Under the pieces are notes generated by a model that did no database searches, was not told where the DNA came from, and saw nothing but the letters and a program-made list of their open reading frames with translations. Of a stretch of 64,000 nt of DNA, positions 53,311-64,000 are shown piece after piece (position 1 is the stretch's first letter; each line of letters starts with the position of its first letter). Source of the stretch: Lumnitzera littorea (taxonomy: Eukaryota; Streptophyta; Magnoliopsida; Myrtales; Combretaceae); contig JAMXBB010000010.1 of NCBI GenBank assembly GCA_024138015.1, forward strand, positions 48,254,210 to 48,318,209, read 5' to 3'. A program made the translations under genes and the position numbers.

Positions 53311-54060
53311 TTTGTTCCTTACTTTATACTTATGTACATATACCTTATACATACATATACTTATACATCTACATATATTTATACCGTATTTATACATGTA
53401 TTCCTACTCATATACCTATACAGTCGGATACGTATTTTTATACTAAAAATTCGTATGCCAAATTTTCTCTTAAGAAAATCCTCTCAATTTCATCCTTTTG
53501 TATTTCTATGTATGTATTTAGTATAGTATACACATATATAGTTAGATATGGTCTTAAGTTAGGTTATGTACATGATAATTACTTATGTATAAAGGTTCAC
53601 ATACTTGTATTCCTTTGGTATTTCTTTATGTACATATACCTAAGAGTACATATACATGTATTTCTTCCATTTCCTTCATGATTCTTCATTTTCTACACTT
53701 AAAGATGAAAACTTTGTTTCCTCTTAACTATTTATCTAATCTACCTAATTAACTAACTAATGAATAACATAAACCAACATAAAGTAAGCTAAGTACATAC
53801 CTTTAGATATGTTAGATTTAAGGAGACAAAAGTGAAGAAATGAAAGTGAAAGGACTGGATGAAGCTCACGGCAATGGTGGAGAATTTTTGTTTTGTTTCT
53901 TTTGTTTGATGTTCATAATGGATGACAACAAGTGGTGGGGCCTAAAAGGGAGAATTGTGGACGGCAACAATTGTAAGGAAAGGGAAAAGAAAAATCAAAA
54001 GGAAAAGAAAAGAAAGCCATCATTAAGGAAGAGATATTTTCTTTATCTCTTAAGTGTAAT

Positions 54061-54154
54061 TTGTTGACTTTAGTCAACAAGTGTTGACTTTAGTCAACAT
54101 ATGTTGACTTGGTCAACCCTTTGACTTTGGTCAACATACATTATCTTAGTCAAC
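54061..54154. promoter_or_regulatory. Cluster of TTGAC/GTCAA palindromes in the LTR
   Basis: Palindromes GTTGACTTTAGTCAAC lie at 54063-54078 and 54083-54098; the first extends to a 20 bp dyad at 54061-54080. GTTGACTTGGTCAAC follows at 54103-54117, TTGACTTTGGTCAAC at 54121-54135 and a half site GTCAAC at 54149. TTGAC is the core of the plant W-box bound by WRKY factors. The dense, paired layout suggests a stress-responsive LTR enhancer or a hairpin-forming repeat; neither is shown. Confidence 0.5.
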
Positions 54155-54657
54155 ATTCCTTAAGTATGTGCAATTTTGTGCACATAAAGTAGTAATTAAG
54201 GGAAATTAGGGAAAAAATGAAGGAAATGAGGGGAAATGAGATATTTGATGAACTGATTAGTAAACATAGTTGATGAAGTCTTACTTTAGGTCTTTATAGC
54301 TTATATATCTTATTTGATAAACTACTTTGGATAACAAATGCAAAAAGTACTAATTTGAGTATTCAAGTTCACTACATATAACCTAATCTTCAACTATTAC
54401 CCTAACTCTAAGTGAGACTATCTTAATCACTTACTTAAGAAGTAAATTATAATCTATGACTCATTATCTTAGTTTCTAATGGATTACTTAAGGATTCGAA
54501 TCATATAAGCATGAATGAGTGTCATCTCTAACCTTTTACTAGTGAATTGGACAAAAGATGAGCATTATATTATCAATTAGGGTTTTAGGGTATATCATGT
54601 TGGATTAGTGCACATATGTTTTTAAGATAATCATTTTTAGGGTTTCTATCACTTTTG

Positions 54658-54663
54658 AATAAA
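54658..54663 (+). other. Possible polyadenylation signal AATAAA in the LTR
   Basis: AATAAA lies ~157 bp before the CA end. If the element reads on the plus strand this is where an R-region signal could fall. The hexamer is common by chance in AT-rich DNA, so this is only a candidate. Confidence 0.2.
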
Positions 54664-54820
54664 ATCTTTAGCATTTAGAAACATTTAGGATAGAAAAGTT
54701 TCTTACGCGATTGAGCAATTTTTTTAGGGTTTTCACTTTCATTAGCCTTGTCGACTCCTAAATTGTCTAACATAGTTGAGTCTATTACAAAAGCTAGGTT
54801 GATAATTTTAGGGGTTTACA

Positions 54821-54825
54821 TTAGC
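54821..54825. repeat. Target site duplication, right copy (TTAGC)
   Basis: TTAGC follows the LTR end CA and continues as TCACAAAAAGATC, the expected continuation of the satellite. Removing 51453-54825 restores an uninterrupted monomer (GATTAGC joined to TCACAAAAAG). Confidence 0.93.
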
Positions 54826-57800
54826 TCACAAAAAGATCAATGGCTTTAATTTAAGATTATGGATACCATAAATTCAAAATGTCTTAGGTAGCTACGATGC
54901 CTAAATTGCTAGAGCATCATCCAATAATAACTGGGGTTTCTTTTTAAATAAACTTAGCGCCTAAAAGAAGGATTACTTACCCTCAAAATTGTGAACAGCC
55001 GAGGACCGTATTGTTGAGTTTCTGTGTACTTCTACTGCAACGTTGGTCACCAAATAGGATTTGATTATTTGATTTCACGATTGAGAATATTCGGGCTGCG
55101 TAAACTGCAGAAGAAAATAATCCCTAAAACCAAGGATTACTCGGTTTCATATTTTAAAGTTGCATGGATCTGTCCTCTAAGGATTGCAAAGAAGTTTTGG
55201 AAAAATCTTCCCTCCACGGTTATTAGATTACCAGATTGAATAACATGGATCACAAAAATTCCTAAACTAAGGAGAACAGAGGCTTCTAAATTGGCAAAGC
55301 TTCTTTCAAGAAGAACGAATGCACCTATCGGATAGCCTATGTTCCCAAAAAGTAGGTTACCCTGGATTTTGGAGCCAGATAGCGGAGGTTCATGATTTAT
55401 GGATTCTAGCGGACATGTTGAAGAAGCTTAACGCATAAAAGGAGGAATCACATGAATTTATGGTTAAGGTAAACATAAATTCAAAAATCCGTGGATAAGG
55501 ACGGTACCTAAATTGCTAGATCTTGTTCCAAGAATAACCGAGGTTTCTTGATGAAAAAACTTAGCGCCTATAAGAGGGATTACTTACCCTCAAAATTGAA
55601 AATAGTTGAGGACCGAACTATCGGGGTTCTGTGAACTTCAATAGCAACGTTAGTCACCAAATAGGATTTGATTATTTGATTTCACGATCGAGAATATCTA
55701 GGCTACCTAAACAACGAAAGAAAAGAATCCCTAAAAACAAGGATTACTCGGCTTCATAGTTTAGAGTCGTGAGGATCCATCCTCTAAGGATTGCAAAGAA
55801 GTTTTGCAAAAATCATCCTTCCACGGTAATCGAATTACCAGATTGAATTACTTGGAATAATAAAAATTCCTAAACTAAGTAGAATCGAGGCTCCTAAATT
55901 GCCAAAGCTTGTTTTAAGAAGAACGAATGCACCTATCGAATAGCTTATGTTCCCAATAAGTAGGTTACCTTGGTTTTAGGATCCAGATAGCAGAGGTTCG
56001 TAATTTAAGTCTTCTAGGGAACGTGTTGAAAAGGATTAGCTCACAAAAAGATCAATCGCTTTAATTTAAGATTGTGGATAACATAAATTCGAAATGTCGT
56101 AGGTAGTGACGATGCCTAAATTGCTAGAGCATCATCTGAGAATAACCGGGGTTTCTTGTTAAATAAACTTAGCATCTAAAAGAGGGATTACTTGCCCTCA
56201 AAATTGAGAACAGCCGAGGACCGTACTGTCGAGGTTCTGTGAACATCTACTGCAACATTAGTCACCAAATAGGATTTGATTATTTGATTTCACGATTGAG
56301 AATATCCAAGCTACGTAAACTATGGATGAAAAGAATCCTTAAAAACAAGGATTATACGGTTTCATATTTTAGAGTCACGAGGATCCGTCCTCTAAGGATT
56401 GCAGAGAAGTTTTGGAAAAATCTTCCCTCTAAGGTCATCAGATTACCAGATTGAATAACTTAGATCACAGAAATTCTTAAACTAAGGAGAACAGTGGCTT
56501 CGAAATTGCCAAAGCTTTTTTCAAGAGGAACGAATGCACCTATCGGACAGCTTACATTACCAAAATGTCAGTTACCTTGGATTTTGGAGTCGGATTGTAG
56601 AGGTTCGTAATTTATAGATTTTAGGGAACGTATTGAAATAGCTTAGCTCATGAAAAGAGGAATTGCTTGAATTTACGATTGAGGTTAACATAAATTCAAA
56701 AATCCGTTGATCAGGACGGTGCCTAAATTGCCAGAGCTTGTTCTGAGAATAACCGAGGTTTCTTGTTGAAAAAACTTAGCGCCTAAAAGTTGGATTATTG
56801 CCCTCAAATTTGAGAACAGTTGGGAACCATACTATCAGGGTTCTATGAACTTCTATAGCAACATTGGTCACCAAATAAGATTTGATTATTTGATTTCATG
56901 ATCGAGAATATCCAAGCTACGTAAAATATGGAAGAAAAGAATCCCTAAAAACAAAGATTACTCGGTTTCATATTTTAGAGGCATGAGGATCCGTCCTCTA
57001 AGGATTGTAAAGCAACTTTGGAAAAATCATCCCTCCGCGGTAATCGAATTATCAGATTGAATTATTTGGAATAACAAAAATTCCTAAACTAAGGAGAACC
57101 GAGGATCCTAAATTGCCAATGCTTCTTTGAAGAAGAATAAATGCACCTATCGAATAGCCTATGATCCCAAAAAGTAGGTTACCTTGGTTTTAGGAGCCGA
57201 ATAGCGGAGGTTCATAATATAAGGATTCTAGGGGAAGTGTTGAATAGGATTAGCTCATAGAAAGATCAATGGCTTTAATTTAAGATTGAGGATAACATAA
57301 ATTCCAAAAGTCGTATATAGCGACGATGCCTAAATTGCCAAAGCATCCTCAGAGAATAACCAAGGTTTCTTGTCGAATAAGCTCAATGCCTAATAAAGGG
57401 ATTACTTACCCTCAAAATTGAGAACAGCCGAGGACCATACTGTCGCGGTTCTGTGAACTTCTATAGCAACGTTGGTCACCAAATAGGATTTGACTATTTG
57501 ATTCCACGATCGAGAATATCCAGGCTACTTAAACTATGGAAGAAAAGAATCCCTAAAAACAAGGATTTCTCGGTTTCATATTTTAGAGTCATGAGGATCC
57601 ATCCTCTAAGGATTGCAAAGATGTTTTGGAAAAGTCTTCCCCCTACGGTCATCGAATTACCAGATGGAATAACTTGGACTGACAAAAATTCCTAAAGTAA
57701 GGAGAACCGAGGGTCCTAAATTGCTAAAGTTTCTTTCAAGAAGAATGAATGCACCTATCGAATAGCCTATGTTCCCAATAAGTAGGTTACCTTGGTTTTC

Positions 57801-60800
57801 GAAGCCAGATAGCAAAGGTTCATAATTTAAGGATTCTATGGAAAGTGTTGAAAAGGATTAGCTCATAAAAAGATCAATCGCTTTAATTTAAGATTGAGGA
57901 TACATAAATTCTAAAAGTCGTAGATTGCGGCGATGCCTAAATTGCTAGAACATCATCTGAGAATAACTAAGGTTTCTTCTTGAATAAACTTAGTGCCTAA
58001 AAGCGGGATTACTTGCCTTCAAAATTGAGAATAGCTGGGGACCGTCCTGTCGGGGTTCTGTGAACTTCTATAGCAACGTTGGTCACCAAAGAGGATTTGA
58101 TTATTTGATTTCACGATAGAGAATATCAAGGCTACGTAAACTACGGAGGAAAAGAATCCCTAAAAACAATGATTACTTGGTTTCATATTTTAGAGTCGTG
58201 AGGATCCGTCCTCTAAGGATTGCAAAGAAGTTTTGGAAAAATCTTCCCTCCATGATCATCGGATTACTAGATTGAATAACTTGGAAAAACAAAAATTCCT
58301 AAACTTAGGAGAATCAATGCTCCTAAATTGCCAAAGTTGCTTTCACGAAGAATGAATGCACCTATAGAATAGCCTATGTTCCCAATAAGTAGGTTACGTT
58401 GGTTTTAGCAGCCAGATAGTAGAGGTTTGTAATTTAAGGATTCCAGGGAATATGTTGAAAAAGCTTACCTCACAAAAAGAGGAATCGCTTGCATTTACGA
58501 ATGAGGTTAACATAAATTGAAAAATCCGTGGATAAGGATGGTGCCTAAATTGCCAAAGCTTGTACCAAGAAAAATCGAGGTTTCTTGTTAAAAAAACGTA
58601 GCACCTAAAGGAAGGATTACTTACCCTCAAAATTGAGAACAACCAAGGACCGTAATGTCGAGGTTTCGTGAACTTCTATAGCAATGATTGTCACCAAATA
58701 GGATTTGATTATTTGATTTCACGATCAAGAATATCCAGGCTACGTAAACTATGGAAGAAAACATTCCCTAAAAAAGAGGATTACTCGGTTTCATATTTTA
58801 GAGTCGTAAGGATCCGTCCTCTAAGGATTACAAAGAAGTTTTGGAAAAACCTTCCCTCCATGGTCATCGGATTACTAGATTGAATTACTTGGAATAACAA
58901 AAATTCCTAAACAAAGGAGAACCGAGGCTCCTAAATTGCTAATGCTTCTTTCAAGAAGAACGAATGCACCTATCGAATAGCCTATGTTCCTAATGAGTCG
59001 GTTATCTTGGCTCTAGGAGCTGTATAGCAAAGGTTCGTAATTTAAGGATTTTAGGGAACGCGATGAAAAAGCTTAGCTAATAGAAAGAGGAATCACTTGA
59101 ATTTATGATTGAGGTTAATATAAATTCAAAAGTCCATGGATAAGGATGGTGCCTAAATTGCCAGTCCTTCCTCTAAGAATAACGGAGGTTTCTCGTTGAA
59201 AAAGCAAAGCGCCTAAAACAGTGATTACTTGCCCTCAAAATTGAGAACAACCAGAAACCGTACTGTTGGGGTTCTGTGAACTTCTATAGCAACGTTGGTC
59301 ACTAAATGGGATTTGATTATTTGATTTCACGATCGAGAATATCCTGTCTACGTAAACTATGGAAGAAAATAATCCCTAAAAATAAGGATTACTTGGTTTC
59401 ATATTTTAGAGTCGTAACGATTTGTCCTCTAAGGATTACAAAGAAGTTTTGGAAAAATCTTCCCTCTATGGTCATCGGATTACCAAATTGAATAACTTAG
59501 AATGAAAAAAATTCCCAAACTAAGGAGAACCGAGGCTCCTAAATTGCGAAAGCTTCTTTCAAGAAGAACGAATGTACTGATCGAATAGCCTATGTTCCCA
59601 ATAAGTAAGTTACCTTGGTTTTAGGAGCCGGATAGCAGAGTTTCATAATTTAAAGATTCTAAGGAACGTGTTGAAAAGGATTCGCTCATAAAATGATCAA
59701 TGGCTTTAATTTAAGATTAGGGATAACATAAATTCTAAAAGTCGTAGATAGCGATGATGCCTAAATTGCCAGAGCATCATCCGAGAATAATCGAGGTTTC
59801 TTCTTGAATAAACTTAGTGCCTAAAAGAGGGATTACTTACCCTCAAAATTAAGAACAACTGGGGACCGTACTGTCGCGATTCTGTGAACTTCTATAGCAA
59901 CGTTGGTCAACAAATAAGATTTGATTATTTGATTTCACGATCGAGAAAATCCAGGCTACATAAACTATGGAAGAAAAGAATCCCTAAAAAAGAGGATTAC
60001 TTGGTTTCATATTTTAGAGTCGTGAGGATCCATCCTCTAAGGATTGCAAAGATGTTTTGGAAAAATCTTCCCTCAACGGTCATCGGACTACCAGATTGAT
60101 TTACTTGGAATGACAAAAATTCCTAAACTAAGGAAAACCAAGGCTCTTAAATTGCTAAAGCTTCTTTCAAGAAGAACGAATGCACCTATCGAATAGCTTA
60201 TGTTCCCAATGAGTAGGTTACTTTGGATTTTGGAGCCGGATAGCAGAGGTTCGTAGTTTAAGGATTCTTGGGAACGCGTTGAAAAAGCTTAGATCATAAA
60301 AAGAGGAATCGTTTGAATTTACGATTGAGGTTAACAAAAATTCAAAAATCCGTAGATAAGAATGGTGCCTAAATTGCCAGAGCTTGTATCGAGAATAACC
60401 GAGCTTTCTTGTTGAAAAAACATAGCACCTAAAAGAGGGATTACTTGCCCTCAAAATTGAGAACAGCCATGGACCATACTGTCGGGGTTCTATAAACTTC
60501 TATAGCAACGTTGGTCACTAAATAGGATTTGATTATTTTATTTCACGATCGAGAATATCTATGCTACGTAAACTATGGAAGAAAACATTCCTTAAAAAAA
60601 AGGATTACTCGGTTTCATATTTTAGAGTCGTGAGGATCCGTCCTCTAATGATTGCAAAGAAGTTTTGGAAAAATCTTCCCTCCGCAGTCATCGGATTACC
60701 AAAGTGAATTACCTGGAATAACAAAAATTCCTAAACTAAGGAGAACCGAGGCTCCTATATTGCAAATGCTTCTTTCAAGAAGAACAAATGCACCTATCGA

Positions 60801-62468
60801 ATAGCTTATGTTCCCAATGAGTAGGTTACTTTGGATTTTGGAGCTGGATTGCAGAGGTTCATTATTTAAGGATTGATGGGAACGTATTAAAAAAGCTTAG
60901 CTCATAAAAAGAGGAATCGCTTGAATTTACCATTGAGGTTAATATAAATTCAAAAATCCATGCAGAAGGATGGTGCCCAAATTGCCAGTCATTGTTTTGA
61001 GAATAATCGAGGTTTCTTGTTGAAAAAATACAGCGCCTAAAAGAGGGACTACTTGCCCTCAAAATTGAGAACAGTCGAGGACCATATTGTCGTGGTTCTA
61101 TGAACTTCAATAGCAACGTTGGTCACCAAATAGGATTTGAATATTTGATTTCACGAACGAGAATATCCAGGCTACGTAAACTATGGAAGAAAACATTCCC
61201 TAAAAAATTAGATTACTCGGTTTCATATTTTAGAGTCGTGAGGATCCGTCCTCTAAGGATTGAAAAGAAGTTTTGGAAAAACCTTCCCTCCGTGGTCATC
61301 GGATTACCAGATTGAATTACTTAGAATAACAAAAATTCCTAAACAAGGGAGAACCGAGGCTCCTAAATTGCCAATGCTTCTTTCAAGAAGAATGAATGCA
61401 CTTATCAAATAGCCTATGTTCCCAATGAGTCAGTAATCTTAGCTTTAGGCGTCGTAGGTTCGTAATTTAAGGATTGTTGGGAACGCGTTAAAAAAGCATA
61501 GCTCATAAAAGAGGAATCGCTTGAATTTACAATTGTGGTTATATAAATTCAAAAATCCATGGATAAAGATGGTGCCCAAATTGCTTGTCCTTGTTCTGAG
61601 AATAACTAAGGTTTCTTGTTGAAAAAACAATGCACCTAAAAGAGGGATTACTTGCCCTCAAAATTGAGAACAGCCGAGGACCGTACTATCGGGGTTCTGT
61701 GAACTTCTATAGCAATGTTGGTCACCAAATAGGATTTGATTATTTGATTTCATAATCGCGAATATCCTAGCTACGTAAACTATAGAAGAAAAGAATCCTT
61801 AAAAATAAGGATTACACAGTTTCATATTTTAGAGCCATGAGGATTTGTCCTCTAAGGATTGCAAAGAAGTTTTGGAAAAATCTTCCCTCCGCAGTCATCA
61901 TATTACCAGATTGAATTACCAAGAATAGCAAAAATTCCTAAACTAAGGAGAACCAAGGGTCCTAAATTGCCAATGCTCCTTTTAAGAAGAACGAATGCAC
62001 CTATCGAATAGCCTATGATCCCAATGAGTCAGTAACCTTGGCTTTAGGAGCCGGATAGTAAAGGTTCGTAATTTAAGGATTCATGGGTATGTGTTGAAAA
62101 AGCTTTGCTCATAAAAGGAGGAATTGCTAGAATTTACGATTAAGGTTAATATAAATTCAAAAATCCGTGGATAAGGATGGTGCTCGAATTGCCAATGCTT
62201 GTTCCGAGAATAACCAAGGTTTCTTGTTGAAAGAACAATGCACCTAAAAGAGGGATTACTTGCCCTCAAAATTGAGAATAGCCAGGGACCATACTGTTAG
62301 GGTTCTGTGAACTTCTATAGCAACGTTGGTCACTAAATAGGATTCGATTATTTGATTTCACGATCAAGAATATCTAGGCTACGTAAATTATGGAATAAAA
62401 CATTCCCTAAAAAAGAGGATTACTTAGTTTCATGTTTTAGAGTCGTAAGGATCCGTCCTCTAAGGATT

Positions 62469-64000
62469 GCAAAGATGTTTTGGAAAAATCTTCCCTCAAC
62501 GATCATTGGATTACTCGATTGAATAACTTGGAATGACAAAAATTCCTAAACAAAGGATAACTGAGGCTCCTAAATTGCCAAAGCTTCTTTCAAGAAGAAC
62601 GAATGCACCTATCAAATAGCTTATGTTCCCAATGAGTAGGTTACATTGGATTTTGGAGCCGGATAGCAAAGGTTTGTAATTTAAGGATTCTTAGGAATGC
62701 ATTGAAAAAACATAGCTAAAAAAAAGAGGAATCGCTTGAATTTACGATTGAGGTTAACATAAATTCAAAAATCCGTGGATAAGGACAGTGCCTAAATTGC
62801 CAGAGCTTGTTTCAAGAATAACCGAGGTTTCTTGTTGAAAAAACTTAGCGCCTAAAAGGGGGATTACTTGCCCTCAAAATTGAGAACAGTCGGGGACCGT
62901 ACAGTAAGGGTTCTATGAACTTCTATAGCAACATTGGTCACCAAATAGGATTTGATTATTTGATTTCACGATCGAGAATATCCAGGCTACTTAAACTATG
63001 GAAAAAAAGAATCCCTAAAAACATGGATTACTTAGGTTCATATTTTAGAGTCGTAAGGAGTCGTCCTCTAAGGATTGCAAAGAAGTTTTAGAAAAATCTT
63101 CCCTCCACGGTCATCAGATTACCAGATGGAATAACTTGGAATAATAAAAATTCCTAAACTATGGAGAACCAAGTCTCCTATATTACCAATGCTTATTTCA
63201 AGAAGAACGAATGCACCTATCGAATAGCCTATGTTCCCAATAAGTAGCTTACCTTGGTTTTAGGAGCTGAATAGTAGCGGTTCGTAATTTAAGGACACTA
63301 GGGAATATGTTGAAAAGAATTAGCTCATAAAAAGATCAATCACTTTAATTTAAGATTGAGGATAACATTAATTCCAAAAGTTGTAGATAGCTACAATGCG
63401 TAAATTCCCAAGGCATCATCTGAGAATAACCGAGGTTTTTTATTGAATAAACTTAGCGCATAAAAGAGGGATTACTTGCCCTCAAATTTGAGAAAAGCCG
63501 GGGACCGTACTGTTGTGGTTCTGTGAACTTCTATAGCAACGTTGGTCACTAAATAGGATTTGATTATTTGATTTCACGATCGAGAATATCAAGGCTATGT
63601 AAACTACAGAGGAAAAGAATCCCTACTTGGTTTCATATTTTAGAGTCGTGAGGATCCGTCCTCTAAGGATTGTAAAGAAGTTTTGGAAAAATCTTCCCCC
63701 TACAGTCATCAGATTACAAGATTAAGTAGCTTGGAATGACAAGAATTCATAAACTAAGGAGAACCGAGGCTCCTAAATTTCCAAAGCTTCTTTCAAGAAG
63801 AACATATGCACCTATTGGATGGCCTATGTTCCCAATAACTAGGTTACCATAGATTTTAGAGCCGTATAGTAGAGGTTCGTAATTTAAGGATTCTTAGGAT
63901 CGCATTGAAAAATCTTAGCTCATAAAAAGAGGAATTGCTTGAATTTAGAATTGAGGTTAACATAAATTCAAAATTCCGTGGATAAGGATGGTGCCTAAAT
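62469..64000. repeat. Segment matching 20185-21760 (distant duplicate)
   Basis: Rare variants line up at a constant offset of 42,284 bp: GCAAAGATGTTTT (20185/62469), GTTACATTGG (20356/62640), AGGAGTCGTCCTCT (region 20771/63055) and AACATTAATTCC (21080/63364). After a 13 bp deletion at ~63626 the offset becomes 42,271 (AGAATTCAT at 21471/63742). Left of ~62.4 kb the match shifts to the 17.4-18.4 kb monomers, so the two segments differ by several monomers there. Confidence 0.75.

Larger units (their letters stand above)
51453..54820. mobile_element. Solo LTR, probably Ty3/Gypsy (3,368 bp)
   Basis: This is the only sequence in the window without satellite similarity. It starts TGTCACGAACTGAGG and ends GGGGTTTACA, so it has TG...CA ends, and TTAGC lies on both sides. 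No coding region, primer-binding site, polypurine tract or second LTR is present, so this is one LTR left after recombination between the two LTRs of a full element. The opening TGTCACGA with a nearby AGTCGTG, the length above 3 kb and the TTGAC/GTCAA palindromes resemble long LTRs of plant Ty3/Gypsy elements (Tekay/Del-like chromoviruses or Tat/Retand-type); the clade is inference from memory of such LTRs. The first ~1.2 kb is mixed in base composition, ~52.7-53.8 kb is very AT-rich, and ~54.0-54.2 kb holds the palindromes. Element orientation is not established. Short open frames inside (53216-53681, 53840-54067) are low-complexity and not supported as genes. Confidence 0.88.
49028..56660. 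repeat. Dimeric higher-order repeat (~1.21 kb), split by the LTR
   Basis: The phrase CACAAAAAGATCAATGGC (or the variant ...CAATCGC) starts at 49028, 50239, 54827 and 56042. Spacings are 1211 and 1215 bp, and 1215 across the insertion once 3,373 bp (LTR plus duplicated target) is removed. The block-B monomer carries TGTCGTAGGTAG and GGGGTTTCTTTTTAAA; the block-A monomer carries GAGGTAAACATAAATTC or a variant and TTTCTTGATGA. About four dimers are visible, and the LTR inserted within one of them. Confidence 0.85.
54821..64000. repeat. Satellite array, right arm (~15 monomers, runs off window)
   Basis: The same ~607 bp satellite resumes directly after the LTR, in the same orientation and in the phase interrupted at 51452. 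The landmark GAACTTCTATAGCAACG or its variants recur near 55024, 56239, 57453, 58668, 59884 and 61100, spaced by one or two monomers. Copies up to ~56.6 kb continue the dimeric pattern seen left of the LTR. From ~58.6 kb copies resemble the left-end subfamily again (AACATTCCCTAAAAAAG). The last ~1.5 kb match 20.18-21.76 kb. The array continues past the window end. Confidence 0.97.

Noticed and set aside
53216..53681. Three overlapping open frames of 76-125 codons in the LTR
   Set aside because: They lie in CTTATGTCAT and TATACATA-like simple sequence, overlap each other in different frames and give low-complexity Tyr/Ile/Leu-rich peptides.
53840..54067. 75-codon frame in the LTR starting MKVKGLDEAHG
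   Set aside because: It is short, has a Lys/Glu-rich end from a purine tract, has no recognisable domain, and LTRs are not expected to code here.
51453..54820. Full-length or non-autonomous LTR element with two LTRs
   Set aside because: No second copy of the terminal sequence, no tRNA-complementary primer site and no polypurine tract were found inside the insertion.
1..64000. CRISPR array
   Set aside because: The repeating unit is ~607 bp with no short repeat/spacer alternation and no cas genes; this is satellite DNA.

Overview
The window is almost entirely satellite DNA. About 100 head-to-tail copies of a ~607 bp, AT-rich monomer fill 1-51452 and 54821-64000. The only non-satellite sequence is a 3,368 bp insertion at 51453-54820. 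That insertion starts TG, ends CA and is flanked by a perfect 5 bp duplication (TTAGC), so I read it as a solo LTR, probably of a plant Ty3/Gypsy retrotransposon. I found no protein-coding gene, rRNA, tRNA or CRISPR array. The window suggests heterochromatin (pericentromeric, centromeric or subtelomeric, undecided) of a plant nuclear genome. I do not recognise the satellite family and cannot name the species.

The most interesting structure is inside the monomer. Each ~607 bp unit appears to be an ancient, fixed trimer of a ~220 bp ancestral unit: S1 (~220 bp), S2 (~223 bp) and S3 (~163 bp, with an internal loss of ~55 bp). The three subunits share a CCTAAA entry motif and a TTGA(A/T)TT motif followed by a similar ~50 bp tail. 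In the example monomer they lie at 15456-15675, 15676-15898 and 15899-16061.

Above the monomer there is a patchwork of higher-order repeats (HORs) of different size. They are a pentamer (~3.03 kb, about 1.55-7.57 kb), dimers and a trimer (9.6-13 kb), a run of three near-identical monomers (17.36-18.78 kb), a heptamer (~4.235 kb, about 25.1-33.4 kb), a hexamer (~3.64 kb, about 33.4-46.7 kb) and a dimer (~1.21 kb, about 49.0-56.6 kb). The LTR landed in this last dimer region. The right end (62.47-64.0 kb) matches 20.18-21.76 kb at a constant offset of 42,284 bp.

Two diverged versions of a ~120 bp block (A: GAGGAATCGCTTGAATTTAC; B: GATCAATGGCTTTAATTTAA) alternate along the array, and several copies are A/B recombinants. 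Several monomers are truncated or chimeric, with breakpoints near 670, 17344, 21800, 24510, 24995, 46368, 48620 and 63626. Together this is what unequal crossing-over and gene conversion would leave. HOR and subunit boundaries were read by eye from shared variants and are approximate unless an exact offset is given.
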